Source: Aromatoleum tolulyticum (GTDB taxonomy: Bacteria > Pseudomonadota > Gammaproteobacteria > Burkholderiales > Rhodocyclaceae). Taken from it: a DNA stretch of 64,000 nucleotides. The translations under genes were made by a program, and so were the position numbers. Below, in pieces: positions 47,246-63,178 of this stretch. Each line of letters begins with the position of its first letter. The stretch's first letter is position 1. The stretch spans positions 492,750 through 556,749 of the forward strand of contig NZ_FTMD01000001.1 of assembly GCF_900156155.1 (NCBI RefSeq), read 5' to 3'. Below the pieces are notes generated by a model that searched no databases, was not told the origin of the DNA, and worked only from the letters and a program-made list of their open reading frames with translations.

Positions 47246-48206
47246 TGCCCTTTCCCCCGTTGATGCGCGCCATGATGCGGGCCGGCGTTGCGGTCAGGCC
47301 GCCGGGCATGAACAGCACCGCGGCGACGATCGTGAGCCCCATCAGCAGTTGCCAGTGCTTGGTGACGCTGGTGAAGATCTCCTGCAGGCCCACCAGCGCC
47401 ACCGCCCCGGCGATCGCGCCGGCGAGGTTGCCCATGCCGCCGAGGATCACCATCAGCAGCACGTCGCCGGACTTGTGCCATGACAGGTACTCGGGCGTGA
47501 CGAAGCCGAACAGCACCGCGTACAGGAAGCCGGCGAGGCCCGCCAAGGCGCCCGCCAACGTGAAGGCGGCGAGCTTGTAGCGGAAGGTCGCATAGCCGAG
47601 CGAGAGCATGCGGTGCTCGTTGCTGCGGATGCCGACCAGCACGCGGCCGAAGGGCGAGCGCAGCACGAGCTTCAACAGGCCGTAGGCGAAGAGCATCGCC
47701 GCGACGACGAAGTAGTAAAGATGCAGCGGCTCGTTGAGGTCGAACGGCGCCCAGCCGGCGATCGCCGCGTCGGGCTTGAAGTTGAGGTAGATGCCGTCCG
47801 AGCCGCCGCCCACCGGCGTGTCGTGGAACACGTAGTAGGCCATCTGCGCGAACGCGAGCGTCACCATGATGAAGTAGATGCCCTTGGTGCGGAGCACGAA
47901 GAGCCCGATCACGAAGGCGGCGACGGCGGCAGCCAGCACCGAGGCTGGCAGCGCCAGCCACAGGTTCGCCGGGTCGTACTTCGGCGTGAGGAGGGCCACC
48001 GCGTAGGCAGCGATGCCGAAGTAGGCCGCGTGGCCGAAGCTCACCAGGCCGGTGAAGCCGACCAGCAGATCCAGGCTCATCGCGAAGATCGCCAGGATCA
48101 TCACCTTGGCGATCATCTCGGCATAGAAGTCCGAGCCGAAAACCGGGAAGGCGAGCACGCCGGCCATCACGGCCAGCTTGAAGAACGTGGTTGTACGGGA
48201 ATTCAT
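47238..48206 (-). CDS. livM: branched-chain-type ABC importer permease (LivM-like)
   Basis: The 322-residue inner-membrane protein has about ten hydrophobic helices and the LivM signature SLDLLVGFTGLVSFGHAAYFGIGAY-like block (here FGHAAYFGIAAYAVAL). The EAA-like loop is MLSLGYATFRYKLAAFTLAGALAGLAG. It pairs with LivH to form the translocation path. The start is 16 bases downstream of the livH stop. Confidence 0.92.
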   Translation of the reverse strand: MNSRTTTFFKLAVMAGVLAFPVFGSDFYAEMIAKVMILAIFAMSLDLLVGFTGLVSFGHAAYFGIAAYAVALLTPKYDPANLWLALPASVLAAAVAAFVIGLFVLRTKGIYFIMVTLAFAQMAYYVFHDTPVGGGSDGIYLNFKPDAAIAGWAPFDLNEPLHLYYFVVAAMLFAYGLLKLVLRSPFGRVLVGIRSNEHRMLSLGYATFRYKLAAFTLAGALAGLAGFLYAVLFGFVTPEYLSWHKSGDVLLMVILGGMGNLAGAIAGAVALVGLQEIFTSVTKHWQLLMGLTIVAAVLFMPGGLTATPARIMARINGGKGNV

Positions 48207-48222
48207 TGCCTCATCCTTCCTC

Positions 48223-49089
48223 TCAAGCCTTCTTGAAGATGCCTTCGGGGCGCCACAGCAGCACCACGGCCATCACCAGGTAGACCATCAGGCCCGCCAG
48301 GTCGGGCAGCAGCACCTTGCCGAAGGTGTCCGCGAAGCCGATCACCAGCGCGGCGACCAGCGCGCCCCACACCGAACCGACGCCGCCGATCACGACGATG
48401 ACGAAGGAGATGATCAGCACGCTCGACCCCATGCCCGGATAGACGGACGAGATCGGCGCGGCGAGCATGCCGGCGAGCGCGGCGAGCGCGACGCCCAGCG
48501 CGAACACGGTGCGGTACAGCACGTTGATGTCGATGCCGAGCGCCTTGACCATGTCGCGATCGTGGCTACCGGCGCGGATCATCATGCCGAGGCGCGTCTT
48601 CTGGATCAGCCAGTACAGCCCGCCGGCGAGCGCGAGGCATACGACCGAGATCACCAGCCGATACACCGGGTAGCTGAGGTTGTCGGAGAGCGGGATCGAC
48701 GCCGAGAACAGCTCGGGAATCGCCACGCCATGCACGTCGTCGCCGACGGCGAGGCTGCGCAGTTCCTCGAAGATCAGGATCAGGCCGTAGGTGAGCAGCA
48801 CCTGCTCGAGGTGGTCGCGCTTGTACAGATGCGAGAACAGCGCCCATTCGAGGATCGCGCCGAACACGAACGCGAGCGGGATGCCCAGCGCGATCGACAG
48901 CAACAGGTTGCCCGTCAGGCTCGTCAGCGCGAACGCGAGGTAGGCGCCCACCATGTAGAAGCTGCCGTGCGCGAGGTTGATGATGCCCATGATGCCGAAC
49001 ACCAGCGTCAGCCCGCTGGCCACGAGGAACAGCAGCAGGCCGTACTGCAGCGAGTTCAGCACCTGGATCAGGAAGGAAACGAAATCCAT
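48223..49089 (-). CDS. livH: branched-chain-type ABC importer permease (LivH-like)
   Basis: The 288-residue permease has the opening VLNSLQYGLLLFLVASGLTLVFGIMGIINLAHGSFYM, the standard LivH signature. The cytoplasmic loop MIRAGSHDRDMVKALGIDINVLYRTVFALG contacts the ATPases. It is separated from the binding-protein gene by a 271-base gap holding a family C repeat. Confidence 0.92.
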   Translation of the reverse strand: MDFVSFLIQVLNSLQYGLLLFLVASGLTLVFGIMGIINLAHGSFYMVGAYLAFALTSLTGNLLLSIALGIPLAFVFGAILEWALFSHLYKRDHLEQVLLTYGLILIFEELRSLAVGDDVHGVAIPELFSASIPLSDNLSYPVYRLVISVVCLALAGGLYWLIQKTRLGMMIRAGSHDRDMVKALGIDINVLYRTVFALGVALAALAGMLAAPISSVYPGMGSSVLIISFVIVVIGGVGSVWGALVAALVIGFADTFGKVLLPDLAGLMVYLVMAVVLLWRPEGIFKKA

Positions 49090-49197
49090 GAGTCTTCCCC
49101 TCCGGGCGCCGTTGCCGGCGCCTGGATATGTTGGAGTAAAGCGGAAGGACTTGCGAGCGACCAGGCAATCAGCCGGATGACGTCGGGAGCCTTTGTT

Positions 49198-49318
49198 CCT
49201 CCCCCTTCAAGGGGGAGGTTAGGAGGGGGATGGGTTTCCGGCGGGACTACCCGGCGGTTGTAGCAACCTTATCCGAAACCCATCCCCCACCCCAGCCCTC
49301 CCCTTGAAGGGGAGGGAG
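49198..49318. repeat. dispersed repeat family C, long imperfect inverted repeat
   Basis: Left arm 49198-49238 (CCTCCCCCTTCAAGGGGGAGG then GAGGGGGATGGGTTTC) and right arm 49274-49318 (GAAACCCATCCCCCACCCC then CTCCCCTTGAAGGGGAGGG) are complementary over about 40 bases. Each arm also has its own palindrome. It fills the gap between livH and the binding-protein gene, where it could reduce read-through or protect the abundant binding-protein mRNA. Confidence 0.75.
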
Positions 49319-49360
49319 TCATCCGTGCAGCTCAACCGAACCTCGCCAAACCAACAAGGC

Positions 49361-50545
49361 TTACATGCGACACCCGCGCGCCGGATCGGCCAGGCCCTTC
49401 TCGGCGACGCCGACGAGCTTGTTGTCGCGGCCTTCGACCTTGCGCAGGTAGATGTCCTGCACCGGGTTGTGCGCCTTCGACAACGTGAAGGCGCCGCGCG
49501 GGCTGTCGATCTTCGCCGTTTCCATGGCCTTCGCGACGGCGTCCTTGTCGAACTTGCCGCCCTTCAGCGAATCGAGGCCGGTCTTCAGCATCTGCGCCGC
49601 GTCGTAGCCCTGCACCGCATACACGTCGGGCTGCGCCTTGTAACTGAGCGCGTAGGCCTTGCGGAACGCCTGATCCTTCGGATTGGTCAGGTTGTCGGCG
49701 TAGTGCAGCGTCGTCATCACGCCCTCGCCCGAGCCGCCCATCGCGTCGATCGTGCCGTCGGTGAGGAAGCCCGAGCCGTACAGCGGGATGGACTTCTTCA
49801 GCCCCGCGGCGTCGTAGTCCTTCACGAACTTGACCGCGCCGCCGCCGGCGAAGAACACGAAAACGGCGTCCGGCTTGAGCGACGCGATCTCGGTCAGGAA
49901 GGGCTGGAACTCGACGTTCGGGAAGGGGAGATACAGTTCCTTCGCGACCTTTCCGCCGGCCTTCTCGAAGGCTTCCTTGAACCCCGCAACCGACTGCTCG
50001 CCGAAGGAGTACTTCCAGCTCACCGTGACGACGTTCTTGTGGCCGCGCTCGGCGACGATCTTGCCCATCGCATAGGCCGGTTGCCACGCCGAGAAGGAGC
50101 TGCGGAACACGTTCGGCGCACACAGCGGACCGGTCAGCTCGTCCGCGCCGGCGTTGGGGATGATCAGCAGCGTCTTGGTGTCGCGCGCGACCTTGGCCAT
50201 CGCCAGCGCGACGCCCGAGTGCACGGTGCCGACCAGCACGTCGACGTTGTCGCGCTTCACGAGCTTGGATGCGTTTTCGGTCGCCTTGGAGGGATCGGAC
50301 TCGTCATCGACGACCGAGTACTCGACCTCGTAGCCCCCCAGCTTGCCGCCCTGCTCCTGCACGTACTGCTTGAAGCCGTTGGTGATCGCCGTGCCCAGTG
50401 CGGCGTAGGTGCCGGTGTAGGGCAGCATCAGGCCGACCTTGATCTTCTCGGCGGCCTGCGCGGCGGCCAGGGGCAGCAGGGTGCCGGCGATCACGCCGAT
50501 CGCCGCCTGCATCAGGGTACGGCGGGTGTTATGCATCGTCTTCAT
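49361..50545 (-). CDS. ABC importer substrate-binding protein (LivK-like, aromatic acid)
   Basis: The 394-residue periplasmic binding protein has a signal peptide (TLMQAAIGVIAGTLLPLAAAQA) with a twin-arginine-like RR start that lacks the full Tat pattern. The type I fold shows KIKVGLMLPYTGTYAALG, DDESDPSKATENASKLVKRDNVDVLVGTVHSGVALAM and YKAQPDVYAVQGYDAAQML. It belongs to the branch found in aromatic catabolic clusters. It is encoded between bclA and livHMGF, so benzoate is the likely ligand. Confidence 0.88.
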   Translation of the reverse strand: MKTMHNTRRTLMQAAIGVIAGTLLPLAAAQAAEKIKVGLMLPYTGTYAALGTAITNGFKQYVQEQGGKLGGYEVEYSVVDDESDPSKATENASKLVKRDNVDVLVGTVHSGVALAMAKVARDTKTLLIIPNAGADELTGPLCAPNVFRSSFSAWQPAYAMGKIVAERGHKNVVTVSWKYSFGEQSVAGFKEAFEKAGGKVAKELYLPFPNVEFQPFLTEIASLKPDAVFVFFAGGGAVKFVKDYDAAGLKKSIPLYGSGFLTDGTIDAMGGSGEGVMTTLHYADNLTNPKDQAFRKAYALSYKAQPDVYAVQGYDAAQMLKTGLDSLKGGKFDKDAVAKAMETAKIDSPRGAFTLSKAHNPVQDIYLRKVEGRDNKLVGVAEKGLADPARGCRM

Positions 50546-50630
50546 GGTGTCTCCTCCACGGGGATGGGTGGGGTTTTGCCCCTTGTATTCGGTTCGTTCG
50601 TACTGTCTTTGGCCCGGTGATCAAGCACAT

Positions 50631-50689
50631 CCGTTCGCCCTGAGCCTGTCGAAGGGCACTTAGGGCTTCGACAGGCTCAGCCCGAACGG
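50631..50689. repeat. dispersed repeat family A, copy 5
   Basis: An inverted repeat with the same ends as the copies at 34520 and 44419 and a shorter loop (GGCACTTAGGG). It lies between bclA and the binding-protein gene. Confidence 0.8.
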
Positions 50690-50705
50690 TTATCTCGTTT
50701 CCAGA

Positions 50706-52298
<1,593 letters not shown>

Positions 52299-52546
52299 TC
52301 CTTCTCTCCTCCGTTCTTCCGGCGGCTGCCGGGGGTATTCCGTGCCGGTCTTGGTGCCGGCGTCGTTGCGTGCTTCGGTGTTACCCGTATGCGACGGGTT
52401 TTCCGGGGTCGCGTGGCGAAAACCCGCCCCCGTCACGGGGTATTCCGCGCCTCGTTGGCGCGTGGCGGACGCCTCGGCACGAAACACCCCGCGCCGGGGG
52501 CTGCGCCGTGCCCGATTTCATGCGCCATGCGGCTGCGGGCATCGCG

Positions 52547-53014
52547 TTACTGCTTGGTGAACTCGATCGCGCCCTGCGGCAGCAGGTACAACACATAGGC
52601 GCGGCCGTCGCTCACCGTCGGCCGGTGCACGCTGCCGGGGCCATACACGAACCAGCCCGCGCCGTGGCCGTCGAACTTCGCGTCGCCTTCGAGCGGCATG
52701 ATCATGTCGATCTCGCCGTTGGGGTGCGCATGCTGCGGGCCGACGAGGTCCTGCATCTCGACGACGTCGACGCTGAAGCCGTGGAGCGCGTCACAGGGCT
52801 TGATGACGCGGCCGAACTTGATGCCGCCGTGCTCGCGTTCGCACATCCACCCGGCCGCGACGGCGTCGGCACAGGCCTGGGCAATGGCCTGGAACTCGGC
52901 GCCGGTGGCCGGGAAGCGTTCGTTGAGGAAGTCGGCGAGCTGGCCGTCGAGGGGGCGGCCGGCGATCTCGCCGGTCACCTTCGCGATCAGCGCCTGGAAC
53001 TGGTCTGGCGTCAT
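52547..53014 (-). CDS. DUF4863/PnbB-like cupin protein
   Basis: The 155-residue protein has an N-terminal helical part and then a cupin-like half: GPQHAHPNGEIDMIMPLEGDAKFDGHGAGWFVYGPGSVHRPTV, with two clustered histidines, a glutamate and a later histidine suited to metal binding. The family includes 4-hydroxylaminobenzoate lyase PnbB and is often found in benzoate gene clusters with no assigned role. It is encoded 66 bases downstream of boxD. A lyase or isomerase role in the box pathway is possible but unproven. Confidence 0.75.
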   Translation of the reverse strand: MTPDQFQALIAKVTGEIAGRPLDGQLADFLNERFPATGAEFQAIAQACADAVAAGWMCEREHGGIKFGRVIKPCDALHGFSVDVVEMQDLVGPQHAHPNGEIDMIMPLEGDAKFDGHGAGWFVYGPGSVHRPTVSDGRAYVLYLLPQGAIEFTKQ

Positions 53015-53080
53015 GTCTCCGTCTCTCCGTCGGAACTGGGGGTTGGGGTCAGGGGGCGGGATGCGTATAGGCTTTATAGT

Positions 53081-54658
<1,578 letters not shown>

Positions 54659-54749
54659 CTGTCTGTCTCCTCTCTCTGTTGAGGCATCACGGTCTTGCGC
54701 CGGATGTCTGATGTTCTGGCGTCGCGCCCAGAGCGCAATCGGTGGAGAT

Positions 54750-54777
54750 AGAATACACGCGCGAAATTCTTCGTCAA
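54750..54777 (-). promoter_or_regulatory. boxD promoter
   Basis: On the minus strand TTGACG (54772-54777) and TATTCT (54750-54755) are spaced by 16 bases, about 92 bases upstream of the boxD start codon. A TGCA motif lies at 54819-54822. Confidence 0.6.
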
Positions 54778-54818
54778 GCACTTTACTTCCACTTCGTTTC
54801 AAACAAGTCATCCAAAGC

Positions 54819-54972
54819 TGCAGTTTTTGACACAGCATCACCACCACCGCCATCCTATACTGGATGAAAACCGCAGATTACTGCAGTGCAGCACAAATTA
54901 AACTGCACTTTAGGTGTTGACGCATCGATCTTGCTGCACTATTGTTCAACTCAACCGATGCAGTTCGCTGCA
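54819..54972. promoter_or_regulatory. TGCA-motif cluster, putative BoxR operator region
   Basis: Seven TGCA tetramers occur at 54819, 54882, 54887, 54904, 54935, 54959 and 54969. The related regulator BzdR is known to bind regions containing TGCA direct repeats. The copies at 54882-54907 sit just upstream of the boxR -35, and 54935 lies between -35 and -10. Confidence 0.6.
54917..54945 (+). promoter_or_regulatory. boxR promoter
   Basis: TTGACG (54917-54922) and TATTGT (54940-54945) are separated by exactly 17 bases. Transcription would start about 35 bases before the boxR ATG. A TGCA motif within the spacer supports autoregulation. Confidence 0.65.
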
Positions 54973-54986
54973 AGAAAGGAACCCCG

Positions 54987-55889
54987 ATGAGCCTCGAACC
55001 CACTACCGAATCGCAGCAGGAAGCGCTTCCGGCGGCCGAACAGGTCACCGAGAGCAATATCCTGCCGACGCTCGGCAAGCGTGTCCGCGAGATCCGCGAC
55101 CGCCGTGGCATGACGAGAAAGCTCGTGGCCCGCGAAGCCGGCGTGTCCGAACGCCATCTCGCCCACCTCGAAGGCGGCGACGGCAACGTGTCCATCGTCC
55201 TGCTGCACAACATCGCCCGCGCGCTCAACGTCTCGCTGATCGAGCTGCTCGCGCCGGAAACCGAAGACACCGTCGAGAAGCGCCTGATCCGCCGCTTCCT
55301 CGAGCGCCTGCCGCAGCATCGCCTGGAAGAAGTCGTGTTCCGCCTGATGCGCGACTTCGGCCACGAGGAGGCCGTGCGCCGCAAGCGCATCGCGCTGATC
55401 GGCCTGCGCGGCGCCGGCAAGTCGACGCTGGGCAAGCGCCTCGCGCAGGAAGAAACGATGCCCTTCATCGAGCTCGACCGCGAGATCGAGAAGGAAACCG
55501 GCATCCCGGGGCGCGAGATCTTCTCGCTGTACGGCCAGTCGGGTTACCGCCGCATCGAGAAGCGCACGCTGGAGCGCGTGCTGCGCGACAACCCGCGCGC
55601 GGTGATCTCGGTCGGCGGCGGCGTCGTGTCGCAGCCGGAAAGCTTCGAGATGCTGCTGTCGCAATGCATGACCGTGTGGGTCAAGGCGCAGCCGGAAGAA
55701 CACATGGCCCGCGTGATGGCCCAGGGCGACCTGCGGCCGATGGCGGGCAACGACGAGGCGATGGAGGACCTCAAGCGCATCCTCGAGGCGCGCTTGCCCC
55801 TCTATGCCAAGGCAGACACCGTGCTCGACACCTCGGGCGAGACGGTCGACCAGAGTTTCATCAAGTTACGCCAGCTCGTATTGGGCTGA
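54987..55889 (+). CDS. boxR: BoxR transcriptional regulator (HTH plus shikimate-kinase-like domain)
   Basis: The 300-residue regulator joins an XRE-type helix-turn-helix (about residues 28-90: GKRVREIRDRRGMTRKLVA) to a shikimate-kinase-like domain (about 130-295) with an intact P-loop GLRGAGKST (139-147). The layout is that of BoxR/BzdR, repressors relieved by benzoyl-CoA. AAGGA precedes the ATG at 54987. It heads the plus-strand operon with boxC 28 bases downstream and is divergent from boxD. Confidence 0.93.
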   Translation: MSLEPTTESQQEALPAAEQVTESNILPTLGKRVREIRDRRGMTRKLVAREAGVSERHLAHLEGGDGNVSIVLLHNIARALNVSLIELLAPETEDTVEKRLIRRFLERLPQHRLEEVVFRLMRDFGHEEAVRRKRIALIGLRGAGKSTLGKRLAQEETMPFIELDREIEKETGIPGREIFSLYGQSGYRRIEKRTLERVLRDNPRAVISVGGGVVSQPESFEMLLSQCMTVWVKAQPEEHMARVMAQGDLRPMAGNDEAMEDLKRILEARLPLYAKADTVLDTSGETVDQSFIKLRQLVLG

Positions 55890-55917
55890 GCCACAAACAG
55901 AGAGAGAGGAGACAACC

Positions 55918-57585
<1,668 letters not shown>

Positions 57586-57749
57586 GCACACACCCGAATC
57601 ACTCCGCCGCCGCGCGGCAGGCCGTCCCGCTGCCGTTGCAGCCGGCGCCCTGGCGCGGCGCGGAGAACGCAGCAAACGCGAGCAGCAATAACAGACCCGG
57701 CGAGCCGACGAGCCCCGGGCCGAGACGATAAATCCGGAGGAGTACAGAG

Positions 57750-59171
<1,422 letters not shown>

Positions 59172-59346
59172 GAGGGCACGAATAAGGCTACTGCGCGGGT
59201 CGATCTCGCGACTGCGATACTCGCCGTACAGTTGTACGGCTGCGTTTCTCGTCACGACCTCGACCCGCTCACTACGCCTTCTTCGACCCTCTGCCTAAAC
59301 AGGATAAGAACGGGAACGCAGTTTCCCGCCGTGGAGAGAGACAACC

Positions 59347-60591
59347 ATGAACGCGCCCGCAGAGCACGCCAACCTCGCCAGGCAACACCTCATCGATCCC
59401 GAGATCTGCATCCGCTGCAACACCTGCGAAGAGATCTGCCCGGTCGATGCGATCACCCACGACAGCCGCAACTACGTCGTCAAGTTCGAGACCTGCAACG
59501 GCTGCCTCGCCTGCATCTCGCCCTGTCCGACGGGCGCGATCGATTCATGGCGCAACGTCGACAAGGCCGCGCCGCACAGCCTCGCCGACCAGTATTCCTG
59601 GGACTACCTGCCCGACACCACCGAGCTCGACCAGCTCGAAGCGACCGTCATGGGCGCGGCCGAACTGCCTGCCGAAGTGCAGCAGATCACCGAAGTTGCG
59701 ACCGCCGGCCAGGGCGGCCCGGCGATGGCGCCGTGGTCCGCCTCGCACCCCTACGTGAATATCTACTCGCCGGCCGCCCCGATCACCGCGACGGTCACCG
59801 GCAACTACCGCCTCACCGCCGAGGATGCATCGAGCGACATCCACCACATCGTGCTCGACTTCGGCACCACGCCCTTCCCGGTGCTCGAAGGCCAGTCGAT
59901 CGGCATCATCCCGCCGGGCACCGACGAAAAGGGCAAGCCGCACCTGCTGCGCATGTACTCCGTCGCCAGCCCGCGCGACGGCGAGCGTCCGCACTACAAC
60001 AACCTGTCGCTGACGGTGAAGCGCGTCGTCGAGGACCACGAAGGCAATCCGACCCGCGGCGTCGCGTCGAATTACGTGTGCGACCTCAAGAAGGGCGACA
60101 AGGTGCAGGTCACCGGCCCCTACGGCGCGACCTACCTGATGCCCAACCACCCCGGCTCGTCGATCATGATGATCTGCACCGGCACCGGCTCGGCGCCGAT
60201 GCGCGCGATGACCGAACGCCGCCGCCGCCGCATGGACCGCAAGGAAGGCGGCGAGCTGATGCTCTTCTTCGGCGCCCGCGCGCCCGAGGAACTGCCCTAC
60301 TTCGGCCCGCTGCAGAAGCTGCCGAAGGACTTCATCGACATCAACTTCGCGTTCTCGCGCGTGCCGGGCGAGCCGAAGCGCTACGTGCAGGATGCGATAC
60401 GCGAGCGCGCCGAAAAAGTCTTCGCGATGTTACAGGACGACAACTGCTACATTTACATCTGCGGCCTCAAAGGCATGGAAGCCGGCGTCCTGGAAGCCTT
60501 CCGCGACATCTGCCGCGCGAACGGCGCCGACTGGGACGCACTGCGCCCGCAGCTGCTCGCGAAGGCGCGCTTCCACGTCGAGACCTATTAA
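59347..60591 (+). CDS. boxA: benzoyl-CoA epoxidase reductase
   Basis: The 414-residue reductase has an N-terminal ferredoxin domain with two [4Fe-4S] motifs ([12 protein letters not shown] at about 19-30 and [12 protein letters not shown] at about 48-59). An Ala-rich linker follows, then a ferredoxin-NADP-reductase-type FAD/NADPH module (from about 130; [11 protein letters not shown] for [17 protein letters not shown] for NADPH, and [15 protein letters not shown] near the end). It feeds NADPH electrons to BoxB. GGAGAGAGACAACC lies ahead of the ATG. The 175-base gap after boxB shows nothing clear. Confidence 0.95.
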   Translation: MNAPAEHANLARQHLIDPEICIRCNTCEEICPVDAITHDSRNYVVKFETCNGCLACISPCPTGAIDSWRNVDKAAPHSLADQYSWDYLPDTTELDQLEATVMGAAELPAEVQQITEVATAGQGGPAMAPWSASHPYVNIYSPAAPITATVTGNYRLTAEDASSDIHHIVLDFGTTPFPVLEGQSIGIIPPGTDEKGKPHLLRMYSVASPRDGERPHYNNLSLTVKRVVEDHEGNPTRGVASNYVCDLKKGDKVQVTGPYGATYLMPNHPGSSIMMICTGTGSAPMRAMTERRRRRMDRKEGGELMLFFGARAPEELPYFGPLQKLPKDFIDINFAFSRVPGEPKRYVQDAIRERAEKVFAMLQDDNCYIYICGLKGMEAGVLEAFRDICRANGADWDALRPQLLAKARFHVETY

Positions 60592-60752
60592 GAGCAGCGC
60601 GGAAAGGCGAAGCGCCTTCCGCCGGATGTTGCCGGCTCCTCACACCCCGGGGGCGACGCATGCGGCGGAAGGCGACTCCGGCTTTTCCGCCCTATAAAAC
60701 GCGGGCGCCTTACCGGACCGGCGCCTCGCCCACCCCATCGAGGACTTCCTCC

Positions 60753-61961
<1,209 letters not shown>

Positions 61962-62008
61962 AAGACGCAGCCTCACAACAACATGCAGCACCGGAGAGAG
62001 AGACGAAC

Positions 62009-62590
62009 GTGAAACCGGAAGCCGTCCAGATCATCCGCGACGAGCACCTCGCGATCAGCGCGGTGCTGTACTCGCTGCGCTACCTCGTCAAGGGCATGCG
62101 CAAGGGCGAGGCGCCCAATTTCCCGCTGCTGCGCGCGATCCTCGACTACATCGTGTCCTACCCCGACCGCTGGCACCACCCGAAGGAGGACAAGTACCTG
62201 TTCTCCGCCGTGCAGCGGCGCACGCGCGAGGCCGACGGCCTCATCGGCCGCCTCGAACGCGAGCACACGCTGGGCTACCCGATGGTCGAAGACCTCAAGA
62301 AGCAGCTCGTCGCCTTCCAGGGCGGCGATGCCCAAGCCGGAGAGGCCTTCTACGACACCGCGGAACGCTATGCCGAGTTCGAATGGGAGCACCTGCGCAC
62401 CGAGGAAGACGCGCTGATTCCGATCGCCGAACGCGTGCTCACCGCGGAGGACTGGGCCGAGATCGCCATCGCCTTCCGCGAGAACGACAACCCGCTCTTC
62501 GGCATCAAGCCCAAGGACGAGGCCGAGACGCTGTACCAGCGCATCCTCAGCCTCACGCCCGCGCCACTCGGGCTCGGCAAGGCGCAGTAA
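62009..62590 (+). CDS. hemerythrin-like (HHE-domain) protein
   Basis: The 193-residue helical protein has the hemerythrin/HHE ligand pattern: RDEHLAISAVLYSLRYLV (first His), PDRWHHPKEDKYLF (His-His and Glu), LEREHTLGYPMVEDL (His), and a C-terminal EWEHLRTEEDALIP (His, Glu). Such proteins bind a di-iron centre and sense or store O2 or NO. Translation starts at GTG behind GGAGAGAGA. It is the last gene of the boxRCBA-thiolase array. A role in oxygen handling for the BoxAB epoxidase is inferred. Confidence 0.85.
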   Translation: MKPEAVQIIRDEHLAISAVLYSLRYLVKGMRKGEAPNFPLLRAILDYIVSYPDRWHHPKEDKYLFSAVQRRTREADGLIGRLEREHTLGYPMVEDLKKQLVAFQGGDAQAGEAFYDTAERYAEFEWEHLRTEEDALIPIAERVLTAEDWAEIAIAFRENDNPLFGIKPKDEAETLYQRILSLTPAPLGLGKAQ

Positions 62591-62664
62591 TACCCCGCAC
62601 CGATCACCCGGCTCAGGGCGGGACGAACTCCCGCATCCCCACCCACCTACTCCGTGGGAACCAA

Positions 62665-62990
62665 GGAATCGCTGAACAAGCCGGTTTCAACCGGTGACAA
62701 ACTCGTCACGAACGCGAGCCGGTAAACGATCTTTCAGATCTTCGGCATTTTCGCCCGATGCGATGCGGTTCGGCCGTACTCGGCCCGATTTCCGCGCCCT
62801 GGCGCCTCATCGGTGCATCCCCTTGGCATCCCCTTGCACTTGGTGCACTGAATGGCAACGTGGCTGGCCACATTGTGATGGCTCACATTGGCGGCTGTCG
62901 CGGCCATCACATTCACACAGTCCAACTCGGCATCGACGCCGATATTCGCCTTCATCCCGAAGTACCTGTGGCACAGCAAACCTGATCGCG
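62665..62990 (-). mobile_element. IS5-family transposase remnant
   Basis: On the minus strand, 62872-62964 encodes YFGMKANIGVDAELDCVNVM and then AATAANVS, a clear piece of an IS5-type DDE transposase (usual text FGMKAHIGVDA). The frame on both sides is degenerate. At 62665-62695 GGAATCGCTGAACAAGCC resembles an IS5-group terminal repeat. The rest of the 588-base gap 62591-63178 holds no gene that I can support. Confidence 0.65.
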
Positions 62991-63178
62991 CCGCGACAGG
63001 TCCGCTGGCACTCGTCAGCCTTTTCGTCACTTGCATATTCAGTATGGCAATCGCATTGTCATTGATATCCCTTTTGCGTAACATCAGCCGCCTTGCAGCG
63101 AAAAAACACATGGCGGCAAATCTTTCGCATCAGACGAACAGCTCATTTAACTGTTTGTAACCACGGGAAAATCAAACG

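Noticed and set aside
62694..63065. 123-codon plus-strand frame in the gap before the RTX gene
   Set aside because: Its sequence is low in pattern, and the opposite strand carries a recognisable IS5 transposase fragment.
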